Below are positions 27,551 to 36,621 of a stretch of DNA of 64,000 bases, piece after piece. Under the pieces are notes generated by a model. It saw only the letters and a list, made by a program, of their open reading frames with translations, was not told where the DNA came from and did not search any database. The position numbers and the translations under genes were made by a program. Every line of letters starts with the position of its first letter. Position 1 is the stretch's first letter. Source of the stretch: Streptomyces sp. JH14 (GTDB lineage: Bacteria > Actinomycetota > Actinomycetes > Streptomycetales > Streptomycetaceae); assembly GCF_029428675.1 (NCBI RefSeq), contig NZ_JAJNEL010000001.1, positions 4,836,001 through 4,900,000 of the forward strand, given 5' to 3'.

Positions 27551-28204
27551 GTGAGCCCTACAGAGACAGGTCGTACGACGACCGAGACGGTCGACACCGA
27601 CGCGGGCCCGGCCCGGATCACCTGGCTGCCCGCGAAGAAGCCCCGCCTGGTCCTCGCCGTCGGTCACGGAGCCGGCGGCGGCATCGAGGCCCGCGACCTC
27701 CAGGCCCTGGCCGCCGTGGTGCCCGCCCACGGAGTGAGCGTCGCCCTGGTGGAGCAGCCGTGGCGGGTCGCCGGGAAGAAGCTCGCAGCCGCCCCGAAGA
27801 CCCTGGACACCGGCTGGCGCGGCCTGTGGCCCGCTCTCGCCGCCCCGGGGCTCCCGGTCGTCTCCGGAGGGCGCAGCGCCGGGGCCCGGGTCGCCTGCCG
27901 GACGGCGACCGAGCTCGGCGCCCACGCGGTTCTCGCGCTCAGCTTCCCCCTGCACCCGCCGGGCAGGCCGGAGAAGTCCCGCGAGGACGAGCTGCTCGGC
28001 TCGGGCGTGCCCACACTCGTCGTCCAGGGCGGCCACGACCCGTTCGGACGGCCCGGCGAATTCCCGCCGGGGGAGTACGAGATCACTGAGGTGCCGTACG
28101 CGGACCACGGGTTCGCGGTGCCGAAGAAGGCCGGGCCGACCCAGGACCAGGCGTTGGAGATCGTCACTGCCGCCGTCACGGCATGGCTGGACCGGCTTCC
28201 GTAG
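27551..28204 (+). CDS. alpha/beta-hydrolase family protein (KANL3/Tex30-like)
   Basis: A 217-residue alpha/beta-hydrolase-like protein. HGAGGG near residue 40 fits an oxyanion loop, GGRSAGARVA is the nucleophile elbow with Ser, and QGGHDPFG plus ADHGF supply the likely Asp and His. The family resembles KANL3/Tex30 proteins; substrate is unknown. GTG 27551 was taken as start, while ATG 27542 is in frame and nearly as good. It probably shares a transcript with the SRAP gene upstream. Confidence 0.75.
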   Translation: MSPTETGRTTTETVDTDAGPARITWLPAKKPRLVLAVGHGAGGGIEARDLQALAAVVPAHGVSVALVEQPWRVAGKKLAAAPKTLDTGWRGLWPALAAPGLPVVSGGRSAGARVACRTATELGAHAVLALSFPLHPPGRPEKSREDELLGSGVPTLVVQGGHDPFGRPGEFPPGEYEITEVPYADHGFAVPKKAGPTQDQALEIVTAAVTAWLDRLP

Positions 28205-28299
28205 GCGCCCGTACCGCAAGCCCCGCACCCCCTTCCGGGTGATCGTCACGCCCTTCCGGGTGACCGGATCCCACGCGGGGTCGACCGGGCGCAGCCCCC

Positions 28300-28326
28300 G
28301 GGAATGTTGAGTGGGGGGTCACTGTT
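28300..28326 (+). promoter_or_regulatory. sigma-R-dependent promoter of sigR (GGGAAT-N18-GTT)
   Basis: GGGAAT at 28300-28305 and GTT at 28324-28326 are exactly 18 bases apart, matching the sigma-R consensus. This corresponds to the autoregulatory sigRp2 promoter known in S. coelicolor. The predicted start point is near 28333, upstream of the long-form ATG. Confidence 0.85.
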
Positions 28327-28376
28327 GTGCCGGACGTCGGTATATCAACGTCGTACGTGGAGAGGGAGTCCGTCGC

Positions 28377-29219
28377 ATGGGTTCGACCATCTGCCCGCGC
28401 CGCTCGAACGCCGCTGACCTGGAGTGGACGGTGCTGCATGCGGCGAAGACCACTCCCGAGCGGGCACTGAGCGGATCGGATCGACAGCCCGCGTCGAAGC
28501 AAGGTCGACTATTCTCCGATTCGAGCGGTTCCGGTTTCGGATCCGCCACAGCGTTGGAGGAGGTGGGTCCGGTCACCGGTACCGACACAGGGACCGACGA
28601 CGGCCGCGCGGAGGAGACGACCGCCGAGCGCAATGCGCGCTTCGAGCGGGACGCCCTCGGTTTCCTCGACCAGATGTACTCGGCGGCGCTGCGCATGACG
28701 CGCAACCCCGCAGACGCCGAGGATCTGGTCCAGGAGACGTATGCGAAGGCGTACGGCTCCTTCCACCAGTTCCGCGAGGGTACGAACCTCAAGGCGTGGA
28801 TGTACCGCATCCTCACGAACACCTTCATCAATTCGTACCGCAAGAAGCAGCGCGAACCTCAGCGCAGTGCCGCCGAGGAGATCGAGGACTGGCAGCTGGC
28901 GCGCGCCGAGTCGCACATGTCGACGGGTCTGCGCTCCGCCGAGTCGCAGGCGCTCGACCACCTGCCGGACTCGGACGTGAAGTCCGCGCTGCAGGCGATT
29001 CCCGAAGAGTTCCGCATTGCCGTTTATCTTGCGGATGTAGAGGGCTTTGCCTACAAGGAGATCGCGGACATCATGGGGACTCCCATCGGTACGGTGATGT
29101 CCCGACTGCACCGGGGCCGCCGCCAACTGCGCGGCATGCTGGAGGACTACGCCCGCGAGCGCGGGCTCGTCCCGGCCGGCGCCGGGGAGTCGGACGATCG
29201 GAAAGGCTCGGGCTCATGA
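28377..29219 (+). CDS. sigR: ECF sigma factor SigR (thiol-oxidative stress), with long-isoform start
   Basis: A sigma-70-family ECF factor that directs the disulfide-stress regulon. Region 2 reads DALGFLDQMYSAALRM...NPADAEDLVQETYAKAY and region 4 has GFAYKEIADIMGTPIGTVMSRLHRGRRQL. The ATG at 28377 has a fine ribosome site (GGGAG, eight bases) and gives 280 residues. A shorter form can start at the GTG at 28563 (or TTG 28554), giving about 218 residues and matching the conserved sigma domains. S. coelicolor makes both a stable short and an unstable N-terminally extended SigR; the layout here fits that. The stop overlaps rsrA (ATGA). Confidence 0.92.
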   Translation: MGSTICPRRSNAADLEWTVLHAAKTTPERALSGSDRQPASKQGRLFSDSSGSGFGSATALEEVGPVTGTDTGTDDGRAEETTAERNARFERDALGFLDQMYSAALRMTRNPADAEDLVQETYAKAYGSFHQFREGTNLKAWMYRILTNTFINSYRKKQREPQRSAAEEIEDWQLARAESHMSTGLRSAESQALDHLPDSDVKSALQAIPEEFRIAVYLADVEGFAYKEIADIMGTPIGTVMSRLHRGRRQLRGMLEDYARERGLVPAGAGESDDRKGSGS

Positions 29220-29533
29220 GCTGCGGAGAGCCGCACGAGACGGACTGCTCTGAGGTCCTCGATCATCTCTACGAGTTTCTCGACCATGAGATGCCCGACA
29301 GCGACTGCACGAAGTTCGAGGTGCACTTCGAGGAGTGCTCCCCGTGCCTGGAGAAGTACGGCCTGGAGCAGGCCGTGAAGAAGCTGGTGAAGCGCTGCTG
29401 CGGGCACGACGACGTGCCGAGCGACCTGCGCTCCAAGGTCATGGGCCGGATCGATCTGATCCGCTCGGGGCAGGCGGTGCCGGAGCAGGACGTGGTGGCC
29501 GAGAGCCAGCTGCCGTCCGCCGCCGGCGAGTGA
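29216..29533 (+). CDS. rsrA: zinc anti-sigma factor RsrA
   Basis: A 105-residue redox-switch anti-sigma factor holding SigR inactive under reducing conditions. The ZAS motif is intact: Cys11, His37, Cys41 and Cys44, plus Cys3, Cys31, Cys61 and Cys62, the same numbering as in the S. coelicolor protein. Oxidation of the zinc thiols releases SigR. The ATG overlaps the sigR stop, ensuring coupled synthesis. Confidence 0.95.
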   Translation: MSCGEPHETDCSEVLDHLYEFLDHEMPDSDCTKFEVHFEECSPCLEKYGLEQAVKKLVKRCCGHDDVPSDLRSKVMGRIDLIRSGQAVPEQDVVAESQLPSAAGE

Positions 29534-29610
29534 CGGGCGGCTGCCGCTGACAGGCGGCGGCCGGCGGCCGAGTGCCGCCGTGGGGCGATGCCGTCCAGGA
29601 CGAATTCTGT

Positions 29611-29655
29611 ACGCGTGAGGGCGCGCCGCGAGTGATGCGGCGCGCCCTCACGCGT
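29611..29655 (+). terminator. strong hairpin terminator after sigR-rsrA
   Basis: A perfect 19-base inverted repeat with a seven-base loop lies 77 bases after the rsrA stop; the rest of the 236-base gap up to the HD-GYP gene shows no gene. Confidence 0.85.
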
Positions 29656-29769
29656 ACCACCGGTACCGCAGACGTCTCACCCGAACGTGCTAATCCGGCT
29701 CATCGGCTCTCGACGGCTCGCCCAACTCGCTAGCCTGGCGCCTCCATTGACCATCGTTGGGGGGCGGGG

Positions 29770-31326
29770 ATGGGGCGGGTGAGAGCCACACCCTCAGCTG
29801 CGCGCGCGCACATTCTGGTCACCGCGGTCTGCGCCATCCTCTGCACGGCGCCCGCGCTCCGGCCCGGCGCGGAGGTGCCGTGGGGCACCGCCGGTCTGCT
29901 CGCGGCGCTCTATCTGGCCTGTGAACTCCCCGGCCGCTGCCGGTTCTTCGGCAGCTCCGTGCCGGTCAGCGCCGGGTCGTTCTTCCCGCTGCTGCTCGCC
30001 GCCGCGTTTCTGCTGCCGCCCGCCGCCGCCGCGCTGGTCGTCATCCCCGGCTCGCTCATCGGCCGGGTGGAGACCGCGCCGGCGACGGCCCGCCGCGTGT
30101 GGCGGGCGGCGCAGCTCGCGCTCACCGTCTGGGCGGCGTCCTTCGTCCACGGTCTGCTCGGCGGCGCCGCCACGCTCGGCGGTCCGGATCCCGAACGTCT
30201 GCCCGACTTCCCGTACGCGCTGGTACCGGCCTGCGCCGCCGCGCTGGCCTTCAGCCTTGTCCTCACCGCCCTCGACGGATCGATCCTGGTGACGGCCGAA
30301 CGGCTGCCGCTGCGACGTGCCTGGAGCGGGCTGCTGCCGCGCTCTCTCGGACCGCACCTGGTGCACGGTCTCGCGGGGCTCATGATGGCCGTGCTGTGGC
30401 GCAGCTCGTACGGGCCGCTGTCCGCGCTCTTCGTCCTGCTGCCCATGTACATCTCCTGCTGGGTCTTCGCCCAGTACCACCGCGAGCACGCCGCCCACCG
30501 CGCGACCATCAGGGCGCTGGTGCAGGCCGTCGACATCAAGGACACCTACACCCGCGGGCACAGCGAGCGCGTCGGGCGGGCATCCGTGCTGATCGCCAGG
30601 GAACTCGGCATGGCGGAGGAGCGGCTCGAAGTGCTCCGGTTCGCGGGGATCCTGCACGACGTCGGCAAGCTCTGCGTCCCGACCAGGGTGCTGCGCAAGG
30701 AGGGGCCGCTCACCCCGGAGGAACGGCGCGTGATCGAGCTGCACCCGGAGTACGGGCATGAGATCGTCCGGAGCATCGGCTTTCTGGGCGAGGCGCGTGC
30801 GGCGATCCTGCACCATCACGAGCGGCTCGACGGCAGCGGATATCCCTACGGGCTCAGTGGGCGGGAGATTCCCGAGTTCGCGAGGGTCGTCGCGGTGGCT
30901 GATGCGTTCGACGCGATGACGTCGACGCGGTCGTACCGGAGGGGGAGGCCGGTGCAGGCGGCGGTGGAGGAGCTGAAGCGGTGCGCGGGGACGCAGTTCG
31001 ATCCGCAGATGGTGCGGGCGCTGGCGCGGGGGCTGGACCGGCACGGGTGGTCGGCGGCGTCGACCGCGGACGAGGCGGGGGCGGTGCGGGTGCCGGTGCC
31101 ACGGGTGGGTGGGGGCGCCGGGGCTGTCCGGGGGCCGGTTCCTGCTCGATCGCCGGAGGGGCTCGATGCGATGACGGGTGCGTCACCGTCGGCGGAGGGG
31201 CTTGATGTGACGGCCGGCGGGGCGCCGTCGGCGCAGGGGCTCGACGCGAAGGCCGGCGGGGCGCCGTCCGCGGACGTGATCGAACGGGCGCCGGGGGTGG
31301 CGTCGGGCCGCCCCCGGCCGCGGTGA
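29770..31326 (+). CDS. membrane-bound HD-GYP domain phosphohydrolase
   Basis: A 518-residue protein: an N-terminal membrane part of about six helices (to residue ~235), an HD-GYP domain and a disordered tail. The domain keeps TRGHSERV, HDVGKL (HD at residues 296-297) and HHHERLDGSGYPYGL, so metal binding and the GYP motif look complete. HD-GYP enzymes usually degrade cyclic-di-GMP, a developmental signal in Streptomyces; other substrates are possible. The tail carries three 13-residue repeats. Its stop overlaps the next GTG start as GTGA. Confidence 0.85.
   Translation: MGRVRATPSAARAHILVTAVCAILCTAPALRPGAEVPWGTAGLLAALYLACELPGRCRFFGSSVPVSAGSFFPLLLAAAFLLPPAAAALVVIPGSLIGRVETAPATARRVWRAAQLALTVWAASFVHGLLGGAATLGGPDPERLPDFPYALVPACAAALAFSLVLTALDGSILVTAERLPLRRAWSGLLPRSLGPHLVHGLAGLMMAVLWRSSYGPLSALFVLLPMYISCWVFAQYHREHAAHRATIRALVQAVDIKDTYTRGHSERVGRASVLIARELGMAEERLEVLRFAGILHDVGKLCVPTRVLRKEGPLTPEERRVIELHPEYGHEIVRSIGFLGEARAAILHHHERLDGSGYPYGLSGREIPEFARVVAVADAFDAMTSTRSYRRGRPVQAAVEELKRCAGTQFDPQMVRALARGLDRHGWSAASTADEAGAVRVPVPRVGGGAGAVRGPVPARSPEGLDAMTGASPSAEGLDVTAGGAPSAQGLDAKAGGAPSADVIERAPGVASGRPRPR
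31156..31272 (+). repeat. three tandem 39-bp repeats in the HD-GYP tail
   Basis: Three in-frame 39-base units encode variants of EGLDxxxGxxPSA (EGLDAMTGASPSA, EGLDVTAGGAPSA, QGLDAKAGGAPSA). The second and third are closest, suggesting recent copying of an already disordered tail. Confidence 0.8.
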
Positions 31327-32588
31327 GCCCCGCCCGGGGGCGGACGCGGCCGCCTCCCGCGGTTCTCGCCGTCCGCGCCGCCGCCGGTCTCCTCGCCGTT
31401 GCCGGGCTTGCCCACACCCTCTGGCACGGTGTCCACCAACCCGGGCACGCCCTTGCCTTCGGGGTGCTCATCACCGTCGGTGAGCTGGCCCGCTGGGGTG
31501 CGCTGCCCGGGGAGCGGGAGCCCGCCCCGCTCGGCGCCGCCGGCGCGCTCGCGTACGCACTGCTCGGACGCAGTGGCGGCGGGCCCGCCGGCCACGGGGT
31601 GTTCCAGGTCATCGCCGTGCTCGTCGCCGCGCAGCTCGTCGCCGCCGTGCCCCATGTGGCGCGCGGCAACGGGCCCACCGCCGACCAGGCGGCCCGGCGG
31701 ATCGTGATCGTCTCCTTCGCGGCCGTGTGCTTCCAGCCGCTGTACACCTCCGGCCGGTCCGCCGTCTGGTTCGGCGAGGGCCCGTACTTCGCGGTCTTCC
31801 TGCTCGTACTGCTCGGGCTCACCGCCCTGTGCGACGCCGTGCTCGGCGCCCTGCTGCTGCGGTCGCGGACCCCCTTCCCTTACGGGCCACTGCTCCGCGA
31901 CGAGCTGCGCGCCCTGCTGGGCATCGGGTCGGCGGTCTGCGCCACCGGGGCGGTGATGGCCCTGGGCGTCGCCGTCGCCGGACTGTGGGCGCTGCCCGTG
32001 CTCTGCGTACCGCTGCTGCTGACCCAGGTGTCGTTCCGCCGGTTCGTCGCTGTGCGGACCACCTACCGGCAGACCATCACCTCGCTCGCCCGGTCGACCG
32101 AGATCGCCGGCTACACCCCGCACGGGCACGCCCGCAGGGTGGCGATGCTCTGCACCGCCGTCGGCCGGGAGCTCGGGCTCTCCGGGTCCGAGCTGACCGT
32201 GCTGGAGTACGCGGCCCTCATGCACGACATCGGGCAGCTCTCCCTCGTCGATCCGGTGCCCGACGGAGCCACCGCCCTGCTGCCCGCCGCCGAGCAGCGG
32301 CGGATAGCACTGCTCGGCGGGGCCGTGGTCCGGCAGACCGGGGTGGACACCGAGATCGCCGTCGTGGTGGAGCGGCAGGCCGACCCGTACCGGGAGCAGC
32401 CCCTGCCCGCCCGGATCGTCCGGGCCGTCAACGCATACGACGACCTGTGCGGGGAAGGTCTCAGCGGGCCGCTCGACGCCCTGGAACAGCTCAGGCTCGG
32501 GACCGGCCACGACTATCAGCCGGAGGTCGTGGAATCGCTCGCGCGCGTCCTGGCCCGGGGCGGTCTGACCCCTGTCCTGCCTGGGTAA
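31323..32588 (+). CDS. membrane HD-domain protein, degenerate GYP part
   Basis: A 421-residue relative of the upstream gene, with about seven membrane helices followed by an HD domain. The first His (YTPHGHARRV) and the HD pair (MHDIGQLSL, residues 301-302) are kept. Where active enzymes have HHERxDGxGYP, this protein has VVERQADPYREQP, so the GYP motif is lost. It may be a regulatory partner of the upstream enzyme rather than a phosphodiesterase. The GTG start overlaps the upstream stop by four bases, implying equal translation. Confidence 0.75.
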   Translation: MSPARGRTRPPPAVLAVRAAAGLLAVAGLAHTLWHGVHQPGHALAFGVLITVGELARWGALPGEREPAPLGAAGALAYALLGRSGGGPAGHGVFQVIAVLVAAQLVAAVPHVARGNGPTADQAARRIVIVSFAAVCFQPLYTSGRSAVWFGEGPYFAVFLLVLLGLTALCDAVLGALLLRSRTPFPYGPLLRDELRALLGIGSAVCATGAVMALGVAVAGLWALPVLCVPLLLTQVSFRRFVAVRTTYRQTITSLARSTEIAGYTPHGHARRVAMLCTAVGRELGLSGSELTVLEYAALMHDIGQLSLVDPVPDGATALLPAAEQRRIALLGGAVVRQTGVDTEIAVVVERQADPYREQPLPARIVRAVNAYDDLCGEGLSGPLDALEQLRLGTGHDYQPEVVESLARVLARGGLTPVLPG

Positions 32589-32680
32589 CCCATGGGTAAT
32601 GAGCGGGTGTCCGGCCAGGCATGGTTGGATGCGAAGAAGACCGGAAAACGAGGGTGTCCGAGTCGGGACAGGCGGGAATC

Positions 32681-33673
32681 GTGAGGATCTTCGGGAAGGT
32701 ACGGCATCGGCCCTCCGCCTCTTGGCGGCAGGCCACGGACCGCGCGTTCACGCTGATCGGCGACGGCCGGTACGAGGACGCGGGCGCATTGCTGACACGC
32801 GCGGCGGACCTGGAACCCTGGCTCTCCGAGTCGTGGTTCAACCTGGCACTGCTGCACAAGTTCCGGCATGACTGGGAACAGGCGAGGGCGGCCGGCCTGC
32901 GGGCCGTGGCGCTGCTCGACAAGGAGTCCGGCGCTCCCGACTGGTGGAACGTCGGGATCGCCGCCACCGCACTGCAGGACTGGCCGCTGGCCCGCCGCGC
33001 CTGGCAGGCGTACGGCCTGAAGGTGCCCGGTGGCGGCCAGCACACCTCGGCGGCCAACAGCGAGCCGTCCGGCATGGAGCTCGGCAGCGCGGCCGTACGG
33101 CTGTCGCCCGAGGGTGAGGCGGAGGTCGTCTGGGGCCGCAGGCTCGATCCGGCCCGGATGGAAGTGCTGTCGATTCCGCTGCCGTCCTCCGGACGGCGCT
33201 GGGGCGAGGTCGTCCTGCACGACGGCGTGCCGCACGGTGAGCGGGTCACGGCCGCCGGCCCCTCGTACCCCGTGTTCGACGAGATCGAGCTCTGGGCGCC
33301 GTCTCCCGTACCCACCTGGGTGGTGCTCCTCGAGGCCGCCACCGAGGACGACCGGGACGCCCTGGAGCAGTTGGCGTCCGATGCCGGATTCGCCGCCGAG
33401 GACTGGTCGTCGTCCGTGCGGCTGCTCTGCCGGGCCTGCTCGGAGAGCCGGATGGAGAGCGACGAGGGCGACGGCGAGCACCTCGACCCGCACGACCACA
33501 GTGAGCCCGGCCACCCGGGACCGCTCGGCCACCGGACCGCCGGTGAGCTGTGGGTGCCCGAGCGCGAGTGCGGGATAGCGGCCCCCGCGGGACTGGTGCG
33601 CGGACTGCTGGACGGCTGGGTGGCGGACAGCCCGGACAGCCGCGAGTGGCGCGATCTCGAAGAAGTCTGCTGA
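32681..33673 (+). CDS. tetratricopeptide repeat protein of unknown role
   Basis: A 330-residue protein with two to three TPR-like helical pairs in the first 110 residues (AFTLIGDGRYEDAGALLTRA, LAL LHKFRHDWEQARAAGLRA-type) and a C-terminal region containing WGRRLDPARMEVLSIPLP, unlike any domain I can name. A Cys-containing CRACSESR segment and a His/Asp-rich loop lie near residue 260. GTG 32681 was picked because GGCGGGAA precedes it and homologous proteins start MRIFGKVRHRPSASWRQ; an upstream GTG at 32654 is possible. It lies 92 bases after the HD gene and 89 before def. Confidence 0.7.
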   Translation: MRIFGKVRHRPSASWRQATDRAFTLIGDGRYEDAGALLTRAADLEPWLSESWFNLALLHKFRHDWEQARAAGLRAVALLDKESGAPDWWNVGIAATALQDWPLARRAWQAYGLKVPGGGQHTSAANSEPSGMELGSAAVRLSPEGEAEVVWGRRLDPARMEVLSIPLPSSGRRWGEVVLHDGVPHGERVTAAGPSYPVFDEIELWAPSPVPTWVVLLEAATEDDRDALEQLASDAGFAAEDWSSSVRLLCRACSESRMESDEGDGEHLDPHDHSEPGHPGPLGHRTAGELWVPERECGIAAPAGLVRGLLDGWVADSPDSREWRDLEEVC

Positions 33674-33762
33674 GCCAGAAGTTCACCGAGCCGTGCGTCC
33701 GTGGCCCGGCCGCTAGGCTGTACGGGCATCGATTCGGGTTTTGAGGAAGGCGTACGGCGGAC

Positions 33763-34401
33763 ATGGCGCAGCAGGAGACGGACGAGCAGATCAGCGTCGA
33801 CGACGAAGGATTCGTCGTGGACACCGAGGACTGCGAGGCGCGTGAGGCGGCGTACCGCGAGCGTGGGACCTCCCGGCCGATCACGGTCGTGGGCAACCCG
33901 GTGCTCCACAAGGAGTGCAAGGACGTCACCGAGTTCGGCGACGAGCTGGGCCGGCTGATCGACGACATGTTCGCCAGCCAGAAGACGGCGGAGGGCGTGG
34001 GCCTGGCCGCCAACCAGATCGGTGTGGACCTCAAGGTCTTCGTCTACGACTGCCCGGACGACGACGGTGTGCGGCACGTGGGTGTCGTCTGCAACCCGGT
34101 GCTGGACGAGCTGCCGCCCGAGGAGCGCGTCCTCGACGACTCCAACGAGGGCTGCCTCTCCGTTCCGACGGCGTACGCGCCGCTGGCCCGCCCGGACTAC
34201 GCGGTGGTGCGCGGACAGGACGCCAAGGGCAACCCGATCAAGGTCCGCGGCACCGGTTACTTCGCGCGCTGCCTCCAGCACGAGACGGACCACCTGTACG
34301 GCTACCTGTACATCGACCGGCTCTCGAAGCGGGACCGCAAGGACGCGCTGCGGCAGATGGCGGAGAACACCCCGCGCTACGAGATCGTGCCGAACGACTA
34401 G
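33763..34401 (+). CDS. def: peptide deformylase
   Basis: A 212-residue metalloenzyme that removes the N-terminal formyl group from new proteins. All three motifs are present: GVGLAANQIG, EGCLSVP with the metal Cys, and QHETDHLYG with the two metal His and catalytic Glu. The N-terminus has about 35 acidic extra residues before the catalytic domain, seen in several actinobacterial enzymes. GAGGAAGG lies upstream of the ATG. A hairpin terminator follows immediately. Confidence 0.93.
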   Translation: MAQQETDEQISVDDEGFVVDTEDCEAREAAYRERGTSRPITVVGNPVLHKECKDVTEFGDELGRLIDDMFASQKTAEGVGLAANQIGVDLKVFVYDCPDDDGVRHVGVVCNPVLDELPPEERVLDDSNEGCLSVPTAYAPLARPDYAVVRGQDAKGNPIKVRGTGYFARCLQHETDHLYGYLYIDRLSKRDRKDALRQMAENTPRYEIVPND

Positions 34402-34408
34402 AACCTTC

Positions 34409-34446
34409 GACGGGCCCGGTCTCCCCACGGGGAGACCGGGCCCGTC
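34409..34446 (+). terminator. hairpin terminator after def
   Basis: A perfect 18-base inverted repeat with an AC centre (effective four-base loop) starts eight bases after the def stop. The 226 bases from here to the GH20 stop show no gene. Confidence 0.85.
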
Positions 34447-34672
34447 TGCGTTCCTCCACGGCTTCGCCTGCCTTCAACCGTCCTTCGTCCAGGCCTGGTC
34501 GAGGCGTGCCGACCGGTCCGGCAGGGTCTGCCTCCGCACCCCCGTCGTGGTGAGGGCCCCGCGCGCCGGTCGTCAGGTGATCCGGCGGGCGGGGCCCCGT
34601 TCGGTGCGGCGTCGGGCGGGTCGCGCCGTCAGCCGGGTCGCCTCGGACGAGTGGCGTCCTCGGTCGGGTCTG

Positions 34673-36592
34673 TCAGGCGGCGCGCGGCGTCAGGCGGGTC
34701 GCGCCCGTCGTCTGGACCGCGGCGCCGTCCGGCGCCCGCTCCGTCAGATGCAGCTGCGAGATCGCGTTGCGCAGCGTCAGCGCACCCGCCCCGGCATCCA
34801 GCTGCCAGCGCTGCGTACGCGCCGTCGCCGAGCAGGTCCCGAGCGACAGCGCGGCCCCCACCTCCAGCGGTGCGCCCAGATACTTCTTGCCGCGCACCAC
34901 GTCCAGGCACTGACCGGTCTCCGTGGACCGCACCGTGTAATACCCGTCGGCGGTCGCCGTCAGCGCCCAGGAAGCCGCGCTGCCCTTGGCCAGGGACACG
35001 CCCGCGTCCGCCGCGGGGGCCAGTGCCTTCGCGCCCGCGGTCAGCCGGTACGTACCGTCGGCGAGTGGCGTGCGGTCGGTGTTCTCCCAGCCCGGCGCGT
35101 GACCGATCTTCCGGGCGAGCGCCTCGAAACCGGCGTACGTCGGGCTCGGCTTCGGGCCGCCCCAGGTCGCCTGGGCCACGAAACGCAGCGGCATGAAGAC
35201 CTTCGTCTCCACCTCGTTCTCCGTCTCGGCCGCCGCGCTGTCCGGCCACAGGCTGATCTTCGCGCCGGTGAGGTTCGCCGCCCCCTGGGTCAGCGTCTGG
35301 CCCTCGAAACGCAACGGCGTCCAGTCGCTCTCGTACAGCTTCTGCGTCTGCATCGTGAAGCCGCCGCGCACCAGGTAGAGCGAGTAGGCGGAGTTCATGA
35401 CCGGACGGCCCTCGGCGAGCAGCGAGGACGGCTGCTGGATGGAACCGCCGCCCAGCCAGTGCTCGACGGTGATGTCACGGTCCAGCGGGACGACGGCGTT
35501 CTTGCCGGCGAGCCCGTCGTTCCAGATCCGCAGCGACCTGCCGTCCGCCTTCACGTGCGCGTTGACCTGGTTGATGAAGTCGGTGAAGAGATCGTCGGGG
35601 GTCGCCGACGCACCGAACTTCGCGGTCGCCGCGGCCTGCAGCTGCGGGTAGCTCGGGTAGGAGGAGCCGAGCATGTACTCGTCGGCGCCCATGTGCCAGT
35701 AGCGGCTGTCCCAGACCTTCAGCGCCTCGTCGACCATCGAGGTGTAGTACGCCAGGGCCTCGGGCCGGGAGATGTCGAGCCGGGGCGGGGAGGCGACGCC
35801 GTCCCGGTCCTTGAGCTGGAGCTCCGGGTGGTTCTCCAGGTAGGTGTCCATGTGGCCGGGCGAGTTGATCTCCGGTACGAGCTCGATGTGGTACTTCCCG
35901 GCCATCGCCACCAGCGTGCGGATCTGCGGCTTGGTGTAGTAGCCCCAGAACGCCGACGCCGGGTCGGTGTCGCTCTTGACCTTGGCCTCGATCCACAGCT
36001 GGTTGAGCTTCTGCGAAGCCATGTCCTTCATCAGCCGCTCGAACCACTGCATCGATATGTTGATGTAGCAGGCGCAGACCCCGACCCCGCGCTCGCGGTA
36101 CGCGGGCACGTCGGTTGCCGAACCCCGTGCGGCGCGGCCGTCGTCGTTCAGCAGCTGGAGGACGGTCCGGGTGCCGTAGAACACACCGGTGGAGGTCGCG
36201 GCGGTGACCGTCACGCGGTCGCCGACCGTGAGCCGGTAGCCCTCCGCGCCCAGCGCGCCCTTCTGGGACGGGTCCTGCCGCAGCACGATGTCCCCGGAAC
36301 GGGCCGCCCGGCTCCGCGACACCTGCGCCTTGCCGTTCAGCTCACCGGCGAACCGGTTCGCGTCGGCGGCCGTGCGGCTGTCCCGTACCCCGTCCAGCAC
36401 GATCCTGGCCCGATCGGTGAGCGCGAACTCGCCCTGGCCGCCTTGCCATGTGCGGAGCGTGGGCAGCACCTCGGGCGGGGCCGTTGCGCCCGCGCCGCCT
36501 TCGGCCGCCGCGCTCTGCCACGGCAGCAGAGCAGCGGCGAGCGCCGTCACCACGGCCCCGATGGTCCTTCGTCTTGCCATCCGCATGTCCAT
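34673..36592 (-). CDS. secreted GH20 hexosaminidase/lacto-N-biosidase-like enzyme
   Basis: A 639-residue secreted enzyme. A signal peptide (MARRRTIGAVVTALAAALLPWQSAAAE) is followed by a GH20b domain and the GH20 barrel. The catalytic Asp304-Glu305 pair is in MGADEYM, preceded by ELVPEINSPGHMDTYL. The C-terminal ~150 residues resemble a ricin-B/carbohydrate-binding beta-trefoil (CLDVVRGKKYLG, TARTQRWQLDAG). Barrels of this family release N-acetylglucosamine or, in lacto-N-biosidases, a disaccharide. The length equals what I recall for Streptomyces lacto-N-biosidase, so this narrower activity is possible. Candidate DasR sites lie upstream. Confidence 0.82.
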   Translation of the reverse strand: MDMRMARRRTIGAVVTALAAALLPWQSAAAEGGAGATAPPEVLPTLRTWQGGQGEFALTDRARIVLDGVRDSRTAADANRFAGELNGKAQVSRSRAARSGDIVLRQDPSQKGALGAEGYRLTVGDRVTVTAATSTGVFYGTRTVLQLLNDDGRAARGSATDVPAYRERGVGVCACYINISMQWFERLMKDMASQKLNQLWIEAKVKSDTDPASAFWGYYTKPQIRTLVAMAGKYHIELVPEINSPGHMDTYLENHPELQLKDRDGVASPPRLDISRPEALAYYTSMVDEALKVWDSRYWHMGADEYMLGSSYPSYPQLQAAATAKFGASATPDDLFTDFINQVNAHVKADGRSLRIWNDGLAGKNAVVPLDRDITVEHWLGGGSIQQPSSLLAEGRPVMNSAYSLYLVRGGFTMQTQKLYESDWTPLRFEGQTLTQGAANLTGAKISLWPDSAAAETENEVETKVFMPLRFVAQATWGGPKPSPTYAGFEALARKIGHAPGWENTDRTPLADGTYRLTAGAKALAPAADAGVSLAKGSAASWALTATADGYYTVRSTETGQCLDVVRGKKYLGAPLEVGAALSLGTCSATARTQRWQLDAGAGALTLRNAISQLHLTERAPDGAAVQTTGATRLTPRAA

Positions 36593-36621
36593 GCGCCCGA
36601 CCTTCGTGGGGAGTGGGGCTC

